NCBI RefSeq assembly: GCF_039697315.1
Contig: NZ_CP155619.1
Location: forward strand, 3,720,001-3,784,000
From: Pseudomonas abietaniphila
GTDB taxonomy: Bacteria > Pseudomonadota > Gammaproteobacteria > Pseudomonadales > Pseudomonadaceae
Direction: 5' to 3'
DNA: 64,000 nucleotides
Shown here one piece after another: positions 29,380-40,834 of the stretch (the stretch's first letter is position 1; every line of letters starts with the position of its first letter). A program made the translations under genes and the position numbers. Below the pieces are notes generated by a model, which did not search any database, was not told where the DNA came from, and saw nothing but the letters and a program-made list of their open reading frames with translations.

Positions 29380-32007
29380 ATGGCCGATTGGCAGTCCCTC
29401 GATCCCGAGGCCGCTCGTGAAGCGGAAAAATACGAAAATCCCATCCCTAGCCGTGAGCTGATTCTGGCGCACCTCTCCGACCGTGGCTCGCCTGCTGCCC
29501 GTGAGGAGCTGGTGGAAGAGTTCGGTCTGACGACTGAAGATCAGATCGAAGCCCTTCGCCGCCGCTTGCGCGCGATGGAGCGTGATGCACAGCTGATCTA
29601 CACCCGCCGAGGCACGTATGCGCCAGTGGACAAGCTCGACCTGATCCTTGGGCGCATCAGCGGCCATCGCGACGGTTTTGGCTTCCTGGTGCCGGACGAC
29701 GGCTCAGACGACTTGTTCATGAGTCCCGCGCAGATGCGTCTGGTGTTCGATGGCGACCGCGCACTGGCGCGTGTTTCCGGTCTGGACCGTCGCGGTCGTC
29801 GTGAAGGCGTCATCGTCGAAGTCGTTTCTCGCGCCCATGAAACGGTCGTCGGACGCTATTTCGAAGAAAGTGGCATCGGCTTCGTTGTGCCGGACAATCC
29901 GAAAATCCAGCAGGAAGTGCTGGTCACGCCGGGTCGCAACGCCAGCGCCAAGGTCGGCCAGTTCGTCGAGGTGAAAATCACCCACTGGCCGACGCCGCGC
30001 TTCCAGCCTCAAGGTGACGTGGTCGAGGTCGTAGGCAACTACATGGCGCCGGGCATGGAAATCGATGTCGCGCTGCGCACTTACGATATTCCTCACGTCT
30101 GGCCTGAGGCGGTGCTTAAGGAAGCTGCCAAGCTCAAGCCGGAAGTGGAAGAGAAAGACAAGGAACATCGTGTCGATCTGCGCCACCTGCCGTTCGTGAC
30201 AATCGACGGTGAAGACGCGCGCGACTTCGACGACGCGGTGTTTTGCGAAGCCAAGCCCGGGAAGCTGCGCTTGTTCTCCGGTGGCTGGAAGCTTTACGTG
30301 GCGATTGCCGACGTCTCCAGCTATGTGAAGATCGGTTCGGCGCTGGACGCCGAGTCTCAAGTGCGTGGCAACTCGGTGTATTTCCCTGAGCGCGTCGTGC
30401 CGATGCTGCCTGAGCAGTTGTCCAACGGCCTGTGCTCGTTGAACCCGCTGGTCGACCGTTTGGCGATGGTGTGCGAGATGACCATCTCCAAAACCGGCGA
30501 GATGACCGACTACGTGTTCTACGAAGCCGTCATTCATTCCCATGCCCGTTTGACCTACAACAAGGTCAGCTCGATTCTGGAGCATCCGAAATCCGCAGAA
30601 GCGAAACAGCTTCGCGGTGAATACGGCGAAGTGGTCCCGCACCTCAAGCAGCTGTACGCGCTGTACAAGGTGTTGCTGGGCGCCCGTCACGTGCGCGGCG
30701 CGATCGATTTCGAAACCCAGGAAACCCGGATCATCTTCGGCTCGGAGCGCAAGATTGCGGAAATCCGCCCGACGACGCGCAACGATGCTCACAAATTGAT
30801 CGAAGAGTGCATGCTGGCTGCCAACGTGGCCACCGCCGAATTCCTCAAGAAGCACGAGATTCCAGCGCTGTACCGTGTTCACGATGGTCCGCCGCCGGAG
30901 CGTCTGGAAAAACTGCGCGCGTTCCTGGGCGAGTTGGGACTTTCCCTGCACAAGGGCAAAGACGGTCCGACGCCGAAGGACTATCAGGCGCTGCTGGAAA
31001 CCATCAAGGACCGTCCGGATTACCACCTGATCCAGACCGTCATGCTGCGTTCGCTCAGTCAGGCGGTTTACAGCTCCGACAATAACGGTCACTTCGGTCT
31101 GAACTACGAGGCGTATACGCATTTCACCTCGCCGATTCGCCGTTACCCGGACTTGCTGACCCATCGCGCCATTCGCAGCGTAATCCGCTCCAAGCAGGAC
31201 ACGCCGCATGTCCGCCGTGCCGGCGCTGCGTCGATTCCGAAGGCGCGTATCTATCCGTACGACGAAGCCGTGCTCGAGCAGCTGGGCGAGCAGTGCTCCA
31301 TGAGCGAGCGCCGTGCCGACGAGGCAACCCGCGACGTCACGAACTGGCTCAAGTGCGAGTTCATGAAGGACCGCGTGGGTGAGTCGTTCCCTGGCGTGAT
31401 TACCGCCGTGACCGGTTTCGGCCTGTTCGTCGAGCTGACCGATATTTACGTCGAAGGTCTGGTTCACGTCACCGCTCTGCCGGGCGATTACTACCATTTC
31501 GATCCGGTCCATCACCGTCTGGCGGGCGAGCGCACCGGGCGCAGTTTCCGTCTGGGCGACACCGTGGAAGTGCGGGTCATGCGCGTCGATCTGGACGAGC
31601 GCAAGATCGACTTCGAGATGTCTGAAAAAACCACCAGCGCGCCGATCGGTCGCAAGCGCAAGGCCGCCGAGCCTGCTCCGGTGGAAAAAGAGAAAGACAA
31701 AGAGAAAGCGTCGGCCGCACGACCAAGCCGTCGTAGTGCGTCCAAAGAGCCTGTCGTCGAGGCGTATCGCCCAAGCGACGCGGCCGCCAAAAACGCCGAA
31801 GTTCGCAAAAGCCGCGAGATGAAGAAAGCCTTGTTGGCGGAAGCGAAGGGCGGTAGTAAGGCGACGTCGGGAAAGTCGTCCCGCAGTGACGCTGCGCCTG
31901 AAGGCAATTCCGGCAAACCGAGTAAGCACCGCAAGGGCCCGTCGAAGTCGGGCTCGGCTCCAGCTGCGAAGAGCGGCGGGGTGCGTAAACCTAAGGCGAA
32001 GTCATGA
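29380..32007 (+). CDS. rnr: Ribonuclease R
   Basis: A processive 3'-5' exoribonuclease able to degrade structured RNA. It has 875 residues: an N-terminal helix-turn-helix, two cold-shock domains (RISGHRDGFGFLVPDD), the RNB catalytic domain with the acidic cluster DGEDARDFDDAV near 275, and an S1 domain around 665-745 (GVITAVTGFGLFVELTDIYVEGLVHV). A Lys/Ser/Ala-rich basic tail of about 125 residues follows (RKRKAAEPAPVEKEKDKEK), longer than in E. coli. It is followed directly by rlmB with a 4-bp overlap. Confidence 0.97.
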   Translation: MADWQSLDPEAAREAEKYENPIPSRELILAHLSDRGSPAAREELVEEFGLTTEDQIEALRRRLRAMERDAQLIYTRRGTYAPVDKLDLILGRISGHRDGFGFLVPDDGSDDLFMSPAQMRLVFDGDRALARVSGLDRRGRREGVIVEVVSRAHETVVGRYFEESGIGFVVPDNPKIQQEVLVTPGRNASAKVGQFVEVKITHWPTPRFQPQGDVVEVVGNYMAPGMEIDVALRTYDIPHVWPEAVLKEAAKLKPEVEEKDKEHRVDLRHLPFVTIDGEDARDFDDAVFCEAKPGKLRLFSGGWKLYVAIADVSSYVKIGSALDAESQVRGNSVYFPERVVPMLPEQLSNGLCSLNPLVDRLAMVCEMTISKTGEMTDYVFYEAVIHSHARLTYNKVSSILEHPKSAEAKQLRGEYGEVVPHLKQLYALYKVLLGARHVRGAIDFETQETRIIFGSERKIAEIRPTTRNDAHKLIEECMLAANVATAEFLKKHEIPALYRVHDGPPPERLEKLRAFLGELGLSLHKGKDGPTPKDYQALLETIKDRPDYHLIQTVMLRSLSQAVYSSDNNGHFGLNYEAYTHFTSPIRRYPDLLTHRAIRSVIRSKQDTPHVRRAGAASIPKARIYPYDEAVLEQLGEQCSMSERRADEATRDVTNWLKCEFMKDRVGESFPGVITAVTGFGLFVELTDIYVEGLVHVTALPGDYYHFDPVHHRLAGERTGRSFRLGDTVEVRVMRVDLDERKIDFEMSEKTTSAPIGRKRKAAEPAPVEKEKDKEKASAARPSRRSASKEPVVEAYRPSDAAAKNAEVRKSREMKKALLAEAKGGSKATSGKSSRSDAAPEGNSGKPSKHRKGPSKSGSAPAAKSGGVRKPKAKS

Positions 32008-32762
32008 GTTCGTTGGAAAAAATCTACGGTGTTCACGCCGTAGAAGCGCTGTTGCGGCATCACCCGAAGCGGGTCAAGCAGATCTGGTTGGCGGAAGGGC
32101 GTAGCGATCCGCGCGTTCAGGTGCTGATCGATCTGGCTGCACAGAATCGCGTATCGGTCGGTCAGGCCGAGCGTCGTGAAATGGACGCTTGGGTTGAGGG
32201 CGTGCATCAGGGCGTGGTGGCGGATGTCAGTCCGAGCCAGGTCTGGGGCGAAGCGATGCTCGACGAGTTGCTCGACCGTACCGAAGGCGCGCCCTTGATT
32301 CTTGTGCTCGACGGCGTGACCGATCCACACAACCTCGGCGCTTGCCTGCGTACCGCCGATGCTGCCGGTGCGCTCGCCGTGATTGTGCCCAAGGACAAAT
32401 CCGCCACGTTGACCCCCACCGTTCGGAAGGTGGCGTGTGGCGCTGCCGAAGTGATCCCGCTGGTGGCGGTGACCAACCTTGCGCGCACGCTGGAAAAACT
32501 CCAGCAGCGTGGTCTGTGGGTGGTCGGCACCGCTGGCGAGGCCGAGCAAGAGCTGTATCAGCAGGATTTGACCGGCCCGACCATCATGATCATGGGCGCG
32601 GAAGGCAAGGGCATGCGTCGCCTGACCCGTGAGCATTGCGATTACCTGGTCCGCCTGCCGATGGCGGGCAGTGTCAGCAGTCTCAACGTTTCGGTCGCTA
32701 CCGGCGTGTGCCTGTTCGAAGCCATGCGGCAGCGCAGTGTGAAAGCAGCCGCCAAAAAGTAG
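32004..32762 (+). CDS. rlmB: 23S rRNA (guanosine-2251-2'-O)-methyltransferase RlmB
   Basis: A SPOUT-class (SpoU) methyltransferase acting on the ribosomal P-loop. It has 252 residues: an N-terminal substrate-binding domain (about 1-75) and SpoU motifs DGVTDPHNLGACLRTADAAG, MGAEGKGMRRLTREHCD and LPMAGSVSSLNVSVATGV, which form the deep trefoil knot. The ATG overlaps the rnr stop. Confidence 0.96.
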   Translation: MSSLEKIYGVHAVEALLRHHPKRVKQIWLAEGRSDPRVQVLIDLAAQNRVSVGQAERREMDAWVEGVHQGVVADVSPSQVWGEAMLDELLDRTEGAPLILVLDGVTDPHNLGACLRTADAAGALAVIVPKDKSATLTPTVRKVACGAAEVIPLVAVTNLARTLEKLQQRGLWVVGTAGEAEQELYQQDLTGPTIMIMGAEGKGMRRLTREHCDYLVRLPMAGSVSSLNVSVATGVCLFEAMRQRSVKAAAKK

Positions 32763-32776
32763 GCCTGACTCAGTCT

Positions 32777-32869
32777 CTGTGGGAGCGAATTCATTCGCGA
32801 TGCGGTATTTCAGTCGATGAAGCTTGTGTCGTCTGGGCAACTGTCTCGCGAATGAATTCGCTCCCACAG
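32777..32869. repeat. REP inverted pair after rlmB
   Basis: A 24-bp arm (CTGTGGGAGCGAATTCATTC and onward) and its perfect reverse complement 45 bp later. The arm is the same as at 9655-9718. It lies in the 314-bp gap 32763-33076, whose remainder holds the rpsF promoter and leader. Confidence 0.88.
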
Positions 32870-32929
32870 GTCCGTATTCATTCCGGATTGCGTTTTACAA
32901 CTCCGCTGCTCAAATAATCACCAATTTCC

Positions 32930-32958
32930 TTGCGCCGTCTCTGGCCCTTCTCTACAAT
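32930..32958 (+). promoter_or_regulatory. Sigma-70 promoter of the rpsF operon
   Basis: TTGCGC (32930-32935), 17 bp, TACAAT (32953-32958), followed by a GC-rich discriminator (TGCGCCCC), as expected for a growth-rate-controlled ribosomal promoter. The start would be near 32965, giving a leader of about 110 bases. Confidence 0.7.
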
Positions 32959-33032
32959 TGCGCCCCTTGCTGTCATGGCAGGCGCGCATGTGCCTGTCCC
33001 TGTGCAAGATAAACCAGTGTTATTCACTCCTT

Positions 33033-33068
33033 GTCTGACCGCTTTGGCGGCAGGCTACAACCCGTAAG
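33033..33068 (+). promoter_or_regulatory. rpsF leader hairpin, possible S6:S18 binding site
   Basis: GTCTG-a-CCGC-TTTG-GCGG-CAGGC folds into a strong bulged stem, followed by ACAACCCGTAAGGAGC up to the rpsF start. An S6:S18 autoregulatory RNA motif is known in rpsF leaders of many bacteria; the position and the CCG-containing stem fit. I cannot confirm the covariation. Confidence 0.45.
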
Positions 33069-33076
33069 GAGCATTC

Positions 33077-33499
33077 ATGCGTCATTACGAAATCATCTTT
33101 CTGGTTCACCCGGACCAGAGCGAGCAAGTCGGCGGCATGGTTGAGCGTTACACCAAGCTGATCGAAGAAGACGGCGGCAAGATCCACCGTCTGGAAGATT
33201 GGGGCCGTCGTCAACTGGCCTACGCAATCAACAATGTTCACAAGGCTCACTACGTGATGCTGAACGTTGAGTGCACTGGCAAGGCTCTGGCCGAGCTGGA
33301 AGACAACTTCCGTTACAACGATGCCGTGATCCGTAACCTTGTCATCCGTCGCGACGAAGCCGTTACCGGCCAGTCCGAAATGCTCAAGGCTGAAGAGAAC
33401 CGCAGTGAGCGCCGTGAGCGTCGCGACCGTCCTGAGCACTCCGACGCTGAAGGCGTTGACAGTGATGACAGCGACAACAGCGATAACGCTGACGAGTAA
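33077..33499 (+). CDS. rpsF: 30S ribosomal protein S6
   Basis: It binds 16S rRNA as a dimer with S18. It has 140 residues with the S6 core ([34 protein letters not shown]). The acidic, Ser/Asp/Asn-rich C-terminal tail (about 118-140, ending DNSDNADE) is where RimK adds glutamates in Pseudomonas and E. coli. It is first of the rpsF-rpsR-DUF2232-rplI group, with ribosome site TAAGGAGC. Confidence 0.98.
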   Translation: MRHYEIIFLVHPDQSEQVGGMVERYTKLIEEDGGKIHRLEDWGRRQLAYAINNVHKAHYVMLNVECTGKALAELEDNFRYNDAVIRNLVIRRDEAVTGQSEMLKAEENRSERRERRDRPEHSDAEGVDSDDSDNSDNADE

Positions 33500-33527
33500 T
33501 CCACGGACCTTTTGAGGAGCCTATTAC

Positions 33528-33758
33528 ATGGCACGTTTCTTCCGTCGTCGTAAATTCTGCCGCTTCACAGCTGAAAATGTGAAGGAGATCGATTACAAGG
33601 ATCTCAACACCCTGAAAGCCTACGTATCCGAAACCGGCAAGATCGTTCCTAGCCGTATTACCGGTACCAAAGCTCGTTATCAGCGTCAGCTGGCTACCGC
33701 TATCAAGCGCGCCCGCTTCCTGGCCCTGCTGGCCTACACCGACAGCCACGGCCGCTGA
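33528..33758 (+). CDS. rpsR: 30S ribosomal protein S18
   Basis: 76 residues, the full length for S18 ([38 protein letters not shown]). It is translated 28 bp after rpsF from GAGGAG and pairs with S6 in the platform of the small subunit. Confidence 0.98.
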   Translation: MARFFRRRKFCRFTAENVKEIDYKDLNTLKAYVSETGKIVPSRITGTKARYQRQLATAIKRARFLALLAYTDSHGR

Positions 33759-33800
33759 GACCAGGTTTAGTCGACAAAAACGCAGTAAGGGATAGATCGC

Positions 33801-34697
33801 ATGCGCGCCATCGCTGAATTCATCATGCGCGGCCGCGTGCAGGCCACTCTCGTAGTGGTGGGATGTGCGGCGTTGCCGCTGTTGTTCTGGTTGAGTGCTG
33901 CCGCAGGTTGCCTTGTGCTCCTGCGACGCGGGTTGAGCGACGCTTCGAGCGTACTCGCCTGGGCTCTGCTACCGGCTTTGGTCTGGTGGTATTTCGGTGA
34001 TCCTCGCACCCTGATGGTGTTGCTGGGGTCATGGGGGTTGGCGGCCTTGTTGCGCGCCAGCGAGTCCTGGGTCCGCGTGCTGCTGGTCAGCGTAGCGGCT
34101 GGATTGTTGTACTCGGTGATTCTGGGGGCGGTTTTCCGCGAGCCCATCGAAGCCATGGCGGGGGAGTTGCAGAAACTCCTTCCACACGTCTTCGGTGATG
34201 TCTACCAACAGATGTCGGTAGAAGAGCGAGCGCGTCTGGGAGCATTGATTACACCGGTCCTCAATGGCCTGATTGCAGCGGTGTTGCAGATCGTCAGCGT
34301 GGTCTGCCTGATTCTTGGGCGGTACTGGCAGGCGCTGTTGTATAACCCGGGTGGTTTCGGGCGCGAATTTCGCAGCTTGAAGCTCCCGCGGGCACCGATG
34401 CTGGTGCTGCTGGTGTGCATGTTGGTTGCCCCGAATTTCGGTCCGCAACTGGCGATGTTGACACCGTTGTGCAGCGTGCCGCTCATGTTCGCGGGGCTGG
34501 CCCTGATTCACGGTCTGGTGGCTGCAAAGCGCCTGACACGGTTCTGGCTGGTGGGGTTGTACGTCACGTTGTTGCTGTTCATGCAGCTGATTTATCCGTT
34601 GCTGGTGGTGTTTGCCATTGTCGACAGCCTGATTGATTTTCGCGGCCGTCTGGCGTCGAAGGATGCCGATAACGGTTCTGCGAACGGTGAAGGTTAA
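33801..34697 (+). CDS. DUF2232-type multispanning membrane protein (PA4933-like)
   Basis: 298 residues with about eight hydrophobic spans (for example [45 protein letters not shown] and [22 protein letters not shown], at roughly 14-38, 94-113 and 251-272). It is always found inside this ribosomal operon in pseudomonads, between rpsR and rplI, but its function is unknown. The start ATG 33801 follows AAGGGA. It is separated by 20 bp from rplI and is probably cotranscribed. Confidence 0.8.
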   Translation: MRAIAEFIMRGRVQATLVVVGCAALPLLFWLSAAAGCLVLLRRGLSDASSVLAWALLPALVWWYFGDPRTLMVLLGSWGLAALLRASESWVRVLLVSVAAGLLYSVILGAVFREPIEAMAGELQKLLPHVFGDVYQQMSVEERARLGALITPVLNGLIAAVLQIVSVVCLILGRYWQALLYNPGGFGREFRSLKLPRAPMLVLLVCMLVAPNFGPQLAMLTPLCSVPLMFAGLALIHGLVAAKRLTRFWLVGLYVTLLLFMQLIYPLLVVFAIVDSLIDFRGRLASKDADNGSANGEG

Positions 34698-34717
34698 AGT
34701 TAAGAGGTTATTACCAA

Positions 34718-35164
34718 ATGGAACTCATCCTGCTGGAAAAAATCGCCAACCTGGGCAACCTGGGCGATAAAGTAAACGTTAAGGCTGGTTACGGCCGTAA
34801 CTACCTGCTGCCTTTCGGCAAAGCCACCGCTGCAACCGCTGCCAACCTGGCTGCGTTTGAAGAGCGTCGCGCTGAGCTGGAAAAAGCCGCTGCCGAGAAG
34901 AAAGCTTCTGCTGAAACTCGCGCTGCTCAACTGGCTGAGCTGGAAGTGACTATCACTGCCACCGCTGGTGACGAAGGCAAGCTGTTTGGTTCGATCGGTA
35001 CTCACGACATCGCTGACGCACTGACCGCCTCTGGCGTTGAAGTGGCCAAAGCTGAAGTTCGTCTGCCGAACGGCACCATCCGTAACGTTGGCGAATACGA
35101 CGTTGCCGTGCACCTGCACAGCGATGTTGAAGCTACCGTTCGCGTAGTTGTGGTGGCTGCTTAA
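34718..35164 (+). CDS. rplI: 50S ribosomal protein L9
   Basis: 148 residues: the N-terminal 23S-binding domain ([21 protein letters not shown]), a long connecting helix, and the C-terminal domain ([19 protein letters not shown]). Length and signature are standard. Last gene of the ribosomal group. Confidence 0.98.
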   Translation: MELILLEKIANLGNLGDKVNVKAGYGRNYLLPFGKATAATAANLAAFEERRAELEKAAAEKKASAETRAAQLAELEVTITATAGDEGKLFGSIGTHDIADALTASGVEVAKAEVRLPNGTIRNVGEYDVAVHLHSDVEATVRVVVVAA

Positions 35165-35171
35165 GCTGCTT

Positions 35172-35197
35172 GATTCCGGCGCTTCGGCGCTGGAATC
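35172..35197 (+). other. UUCG-capped hairpin after rplI
   Basis: GATTCCGGCGC-TTCG-GCGCTGGAATC pairs over 11 bp (one G-U) with the very stable UUCG loop, eight bases after the rplI stop. No T-run follows, so it more likely protects the mRNA end or aids Rho-dependent termination than terminates alone. Confidence 0.6.
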
Positions 35198-35313
35198 CGA
35201 CCGGTTGACGACGTGTTCGTCAGTCGGTCACCGAGGGGCGCGTTCCTGTTTATCAGGTCGTGCCCTTTGTCATTTCTGAGTATCCTGTTTCAAACCCCTT
35301 ATTCCGTGTGGCC

Positions 35314-36711
35314 ATGAACGATATTTCCGCTCCCGAGCAATACGACCTGCAAACCGCCGCCCTGAAGGTGCCGCCGCATTCCATCGAGGCCGAGCAGGCC
35401 GTACTCGGTGGTTTGATGCTGGACAACAACGCCTGGGAGCGTGTGCTGGATCAGGTTTCGGACGGTGATTTCTATCGTCATGACCACCGACTGATCTTCC
35501 GCGCCATTGCCAAACTGGCCGATCAGAACCTGCCCATCGACGTCGTGACCCTGTCCGAGCAACTGGACAAGGAGGGTCAGACCTCTCAAGTGGGCGGCCT
35601 GGGCTATCTGTCGGAGTTGGCGAAAAACATCCCGTCGGTGGCCAACATCAAGGCCTACGCCCAGATCGTGCGCCAGCGCGCGACCCTGCGGCAGCTGATC
35701 GGCATCAGTAACGAAATTGCCGACAGCGCGTTCAATCCGGAAGGACGAACCGCCGAAGAGATCCTCGACGAAGCTGAACGGCAGATCTTCCAGATTGCGG
35801 AAGCGCGCCCGAAGACCGGTGGGCCGGTGGGCGTCAACGATCTGTTGACCAAGGCCATCGACCGCATCGACACGCTCTTCAATCTCGGCGAGGGGATCAC
35901 CGGTCTTTCCACCGGTTATACCGACCTGGACGAAAAGACCAGCGGTCTGCAGCCATCCGACTTGATCATCGTCGCGGGTCGTCCGTCGATGGGTAAGACC
36001 ACCTTCGCGATGAACCTGGTCGAGAACGCGGTACTGCGCAGCGAGAAGGCGGTGTTGGTGTTCTCGCTGGAGATGCCAGGCGAATCGCTGATCATGCGTA
36101 TGCTGTCTTCGCTCGGTCGTATCGACCAGACCAAGGTCCGTTCTGGTCAGCTGGACGATGATGACTGGCCGCGCCTGACCTCGGCGGTCAACCTGCTCAA
36201 CGACCGCAAGCTGTTCATTGATGACACGGCCGGCATCAGCCCTTCTGAAATGCGCGCGCGGACCCGTCGTCTGGTGCGTGAGCACGGCGAGATCGGCCTG
36301 ATCATGATCGACTACCTGCAGTTGATGCAGATTCCTGGCTCAAGCGGTGACAACCGGACCAACGAAATTTCCGAGATTTCCCGATCCCTGAAAGCGCTGG
36401 CCAAGGAATTCAACTGCCCTGTGGTCGCGTTGTCGCAGCTCAACCGTTCCCTGGAACAACGGCCCAACAAACGCCCGGTCAACTCCGACTTGCGGGAATC
36501 CGGAGCGATCGAGCAGGACGCCGACGTCATCATGTTCGTGTACCGGGACGAGGTGTATCACCCCGAGACCGAGCACAAGGGCATCGCTGAAATCATTATC
36601 GGTAAGCAGCGTAACGGCCCGATCGGCTTTATTCGTCTGGCGTTCATCGGTAAATACACCCGCTTCGAGAACCTCGCGCCGGGCAGTTACAACTTTGATG
36701 ATGATGAGTAA
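35314..36711 (+). CDS. dnaB: Replicative DNA helicase DnaB
   Basis: The hexameric 5'-3' helicase of the replisome. It has 465 residues: an N-terminal domain that binds primase (about 20-125), then a RecA-like core. Walker A GRPSMGKTTFAMN is near 222-234, Walker B is LIMIDYLQLMQ, and ALSQLNRSLEQRPNKRP precedes the arginine-finger region. It starts at ATG 35314. The rplI-dnaB order is common in gammaproteobacteria. No intein interrupts it. Confidence 0.98.
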   Translation: MNDISAPEQYDLQTAALKVPPHSIEAEQAVLGGLMLDNNAWERVLDQVSDGDFYRHDHRLIFRAIAKLADQNLPIDVVTLSEQLDKEGQTSQVGGLGYLSELAKNIPSVANIKAYAQIVRQRATLRQLIGISNEIADSAFNPEGRTAEEILDEAERQIFQIAEARPKTGGPVGVNDLLTKAIDRIDTLFNLGEGITGLSTGYTDLDEKTSGLQPSDLIIVAGRPSMGKTTFAMNLVENAVLRSEKAVLVFSLEMPGESLIMRMLSSLGRIDQTKVRSGQLDDDDWPRLTSAVNLLNDRKLFIDDTAGISPSEMRARTRRLVREHGEIGLIMIDYLQLMQIPGSSGDNRTNEISEISRSLKALAKEFNCPVVALSQLNRSLEQRPNKRPVNSDLRESGAIEQDADVIMFVYRDEVYHPETEHKGIAEIIIGKQRNGPIGFIRLAFIGKYTRFENLAPGSYNFDDDE

Positions 36712-37090
36712 CAGACCGCGACTTTGATGCCCCTCGGTCCATTCGCGAGCAAGCTTGCCCCCACATTTTCTTAAACGTGCCGCGGTCTGACAGGCCCCGT
36801 TGTCCGCTTTGTGTGTTCAACTCGATCGTGCAGCTGGCTCAAAGGCTGCCGACTCGGTCCATCAGGTCATAGCACGTTTAAACAGATGTGGGAGCGAGCT
36901 TGCTCGCGAATAGGCCCGAAGGGCATCAAAGTCACAATCTCCCATATGGGGCCCGGCATCAAACTCAACTTCTCGGAATACTCAAAAAAACCTTCCCGAC
37001 AAAACCCACTCCCGTAGTCGGAATTGATCAAAATTTGTGCTATATTCCGCGCCCGCGATTTTTCCAACGTGCAAACACGTAGGTCCTGAC
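36712..37090. repeat. dnaB-ygiQ intergenic region with nested BIME
   Basis: There is no gene. ATTCGCGAGCAAGCTTGCCC (36741) faces GTGGGAGCGAGCTTGCTCGC (36888), and inside that TTAAACGTGC (36771) faces GCACGTTTAA (36873). Together they make one inverted element of about 170 bp. Near 37038-37046 an extended -10 (TGC-TATATT) may serve ygiQ. Confidence 0.7.
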
Positions 37091-39394
<2,304 letters not shown>

Positions 39395-39404
39395 GCGCCA
39401 CGAC

Positions 39405-39436
39405 ACAACAAAACGCCAGCTTTCGAGCTGGCGTTT
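39405..39436. terminator. Bidirectional terminator ygiQ / hcp
   Basis: AAAACGCCAGCTTTCGAGCTGGCGTTTTT, a perfect stem with A-run and T-run, six bases before the hcp stop. It serves both convergent genes. Confidence 0.9.
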
Positions 39437-39442
39437 TTGTTT

Positions 39443-39931
39443 TTACATCTTCACGTTTTCGCGGATGTTCCAGCCGAACTTGACCGGCCCGCCGTCCTTG
39501 CTGCCATCGGCCTTTTGTGGCTGATAGGCGACTTCGACCTTGCCAAAATTGAGGGTGATGTCCTCTTTGAGTGTTTCGTCACTGTTTCCCGCATCCGTTT
39601 GGTAGGAGGCCACCATCACTTCCTTGAGGGTGATGATCATGTATTCGACAGGGGCGCTACCCCCGGCCTTGCGCACTGTCAGAGTGGCTTCTGGATAATG
39701 TTTTCCGCTCGAGCAGGCCATCATCAAATTAGGCGAAGCCTTGTCCAAAGACTTCCTCAAACTCAAGTTCTGCATGCTCACCTTGCCTGCACCACCGCCG
39801 CCGCCTTGATGCATCGAGCCAGACTGCGCCATACCCCACTGCATCGTTTGAATGTCGATTTCATCCTTGTGGACGCTGTCCATCGACTCACCCTTGACGT
39901 CGCCCAACTTCAAAAACATATCGATAGCCAT
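39443..39931 (-). CDS. hcp: Hcp family type VI secretion tube protein (orphan)
   Basis: A hexameric ring protein of the type VI secretion tube, exported with or carrying effectors. It has 162 residues: MAIDMFLKLGDVKGESMD, WGMAQSGSMHQGGGGGAGKV (the flexible loop), MIITLKEVMVASYQ and VKFGWNIRENVKM are all standard. The ATG 39931 follows CAGGGAG. No other T6SS gene is present in the window, so it must act with a cluster elsewhere. No effector gene lies downstream; ygiQ is convergent. Confidence 0.93.
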   Translation of the reverse strand: MAIDMFLKLGDVKGESMDSVHKDEIDIQTMQWGMAQSGSMHQGGGGGAGKVSMQNLSLRKSLDKASPNLMMACSSGKHYPEATLTVRKAGGSAPVEYMIITLKEVMVASYQTDAGNSDETLKEDITLNFGKVEVAYQPQKADGSKDGGPVKFGWNIRENVKM

Positions 39932-40118
39932 GAACACTCCCTGAAAAATAGTCGTCGACGAGTTGTCGTCGCGCACCTTTTCTCACCGGGAGGTCGATCG
40001 CAATACGTTAGCGACAGATTAAGACTGTTCATACGAAACAAAGAAAGTCTTCCTACAGCGTGAGGGTCATTGGCCGCCTAACCTCGCCCTCTCTCAGCCA
40101 AAACGAAGGGAGAACGGA

Positions 40119-40244
40119 ATGGTCGGGATATCACTGCGGGATGGTTTCTCAGTGGCGCGAAGTCTGGCGATTGGCGGGAGTGCGTTGTCGGGGAATATTC
40201 GCACCATTGCAGTCGCCCTATATGAGGAGGTCATGGAGCCATGA
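40119..40244 (+). CDS. 41-aa ORF overlapping the next membrane-protein gene
   Basis: An open frame MVGISLRDGFSVARSLAIGG and onward, 41 codons, behind AAGGGAGAACGG. Its stop overlaps the ATG of the downstream gene (ATGA), so the two could be translationally coupled. I know no homologue. It may equally be a short leader peptide or chance. Divergent from hcp. Confidence 0.4.
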   Translation: MVGISLRDGFSVARSLAIGGSALSGNIRTIAVALYEEVMEP

Positions 40245-40717
40245 GGCCTTTTGAGTCTTTAATATTTATGAGGCGTTATTTCCCTGTTTTTATCGGAGGA
40301 ATACTTGCAGCGATCTGTTCATTTGCCATCACGTCAGTGTTGTATTTTGAAACGTTCCACAATGACGCCACATTCGAAAACAGCGTGATATATGGTTTTG
40401 CAGTGATGGTGGGCGCAACGGTGCTGATGTGTATGTGCCACTTCTTGTTGGTTTGGGGAAGGCCGAAATGGGTGTGGGGCGTCGTCGCGCTGTTTTTTGC
40501 GTGTCTGTCTCTGGTGTTGCCAATGATCGAACATCGTCCGAACAAGGTTATCTATTTTCTTGGGGTGCTCGTCCCACTGATCGGTTTGTCAGTTCTCAAT
40601 TCAGATCGTCATCGAGAAATGAGAAAAATCCTGCTTCTTACTCGCTACAAGAGGAATCGTTTTCTGGGGATTCGCAGAGCCCGTCTACGCCGATTGAATG
40701 CCGAACAGTGCAAATAA
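40241..40717 (+). CDS. Unknown four-span membrane protein
   Basis: 158 residues, not recognised. Four hydrophobic segments: YFPVFIGGILAAICSFAITS, VIYGFAVMVGATVLMCMCHF, WVWGVVALFFACLSLVLPMI and KVIYFLGVLVPLIGLSVLNS. A short, strongly basic C-terminus follows (YKRNRFLGIRRARLRRL). The base composition is visibly richer in A/T than its neighbours and codon use is atypical, which suggests acquisition. GAGGAGG lies ten bases upstream. The context beside an orphan hcp recalls small immunity or accessory proteins of T6SS, but there is no direct evidence for that. Confidence 0.65.
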   Translation: MRPFESLIFMRRYFPVFIGGILAAICSFAITSVLYFETFHNDATFENSVIYGFAVMVGATVLMCMCHFLLVWGRPKWVWGVVALFFACLSLVLPMIEHRPNKVIYFLGVLVPLIGLSVLNSDRHREMRKILLLTRYKRNRFLGIRRARLRRLNAEQCK

Positions 40718-40766
40718 CCCCACCCGCCTCATTTCCGTGCGACCCTTGCACCATCCGCCGAAGCTG

Positions 40767-40781
40767 GCGCAATTTTGGTGC
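40767..40781. promoter_or_regulatory. Candidate NtrC (GlnG) binding site
   Basis: GCGCAATTTTGGTGC. It matches the enhancer consensus TGCACCA-N3-TGGTGCA at 10 of 14 positions, with the right half intact. It lies 54 bp upstream of the sigma-54 -24 element. Confidence 0.5.
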
Positions 40782-40834
40782 TGTGCTTAGCTGAGCGAGC
40801 ACCCTCAACGCCGAAGGCGCCTGACTTGCCTGGA

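Noticed and set aside
29704..31929. 741-codon open frame antisense to rnr
   Set aside because: High GC content leaves long open antisense frames. The protein is His/Arg/Gln-rich with no domain pattern and no ribosome site, while the plus strand encodes an intact RNase R.
39932..40118. Possible sigma-54 promoter for hcp (GTCGCTAACGTATTGC)
   Set aside because: TTGC is present but no GG lies ten bases ahead of it.
40746..40784. Second -24/-12 candidate (TGGCGCAATTTTGGTGC)
   Set aside because: GG to GC spacing is twelve, not ten; it fits an NtrC site better.
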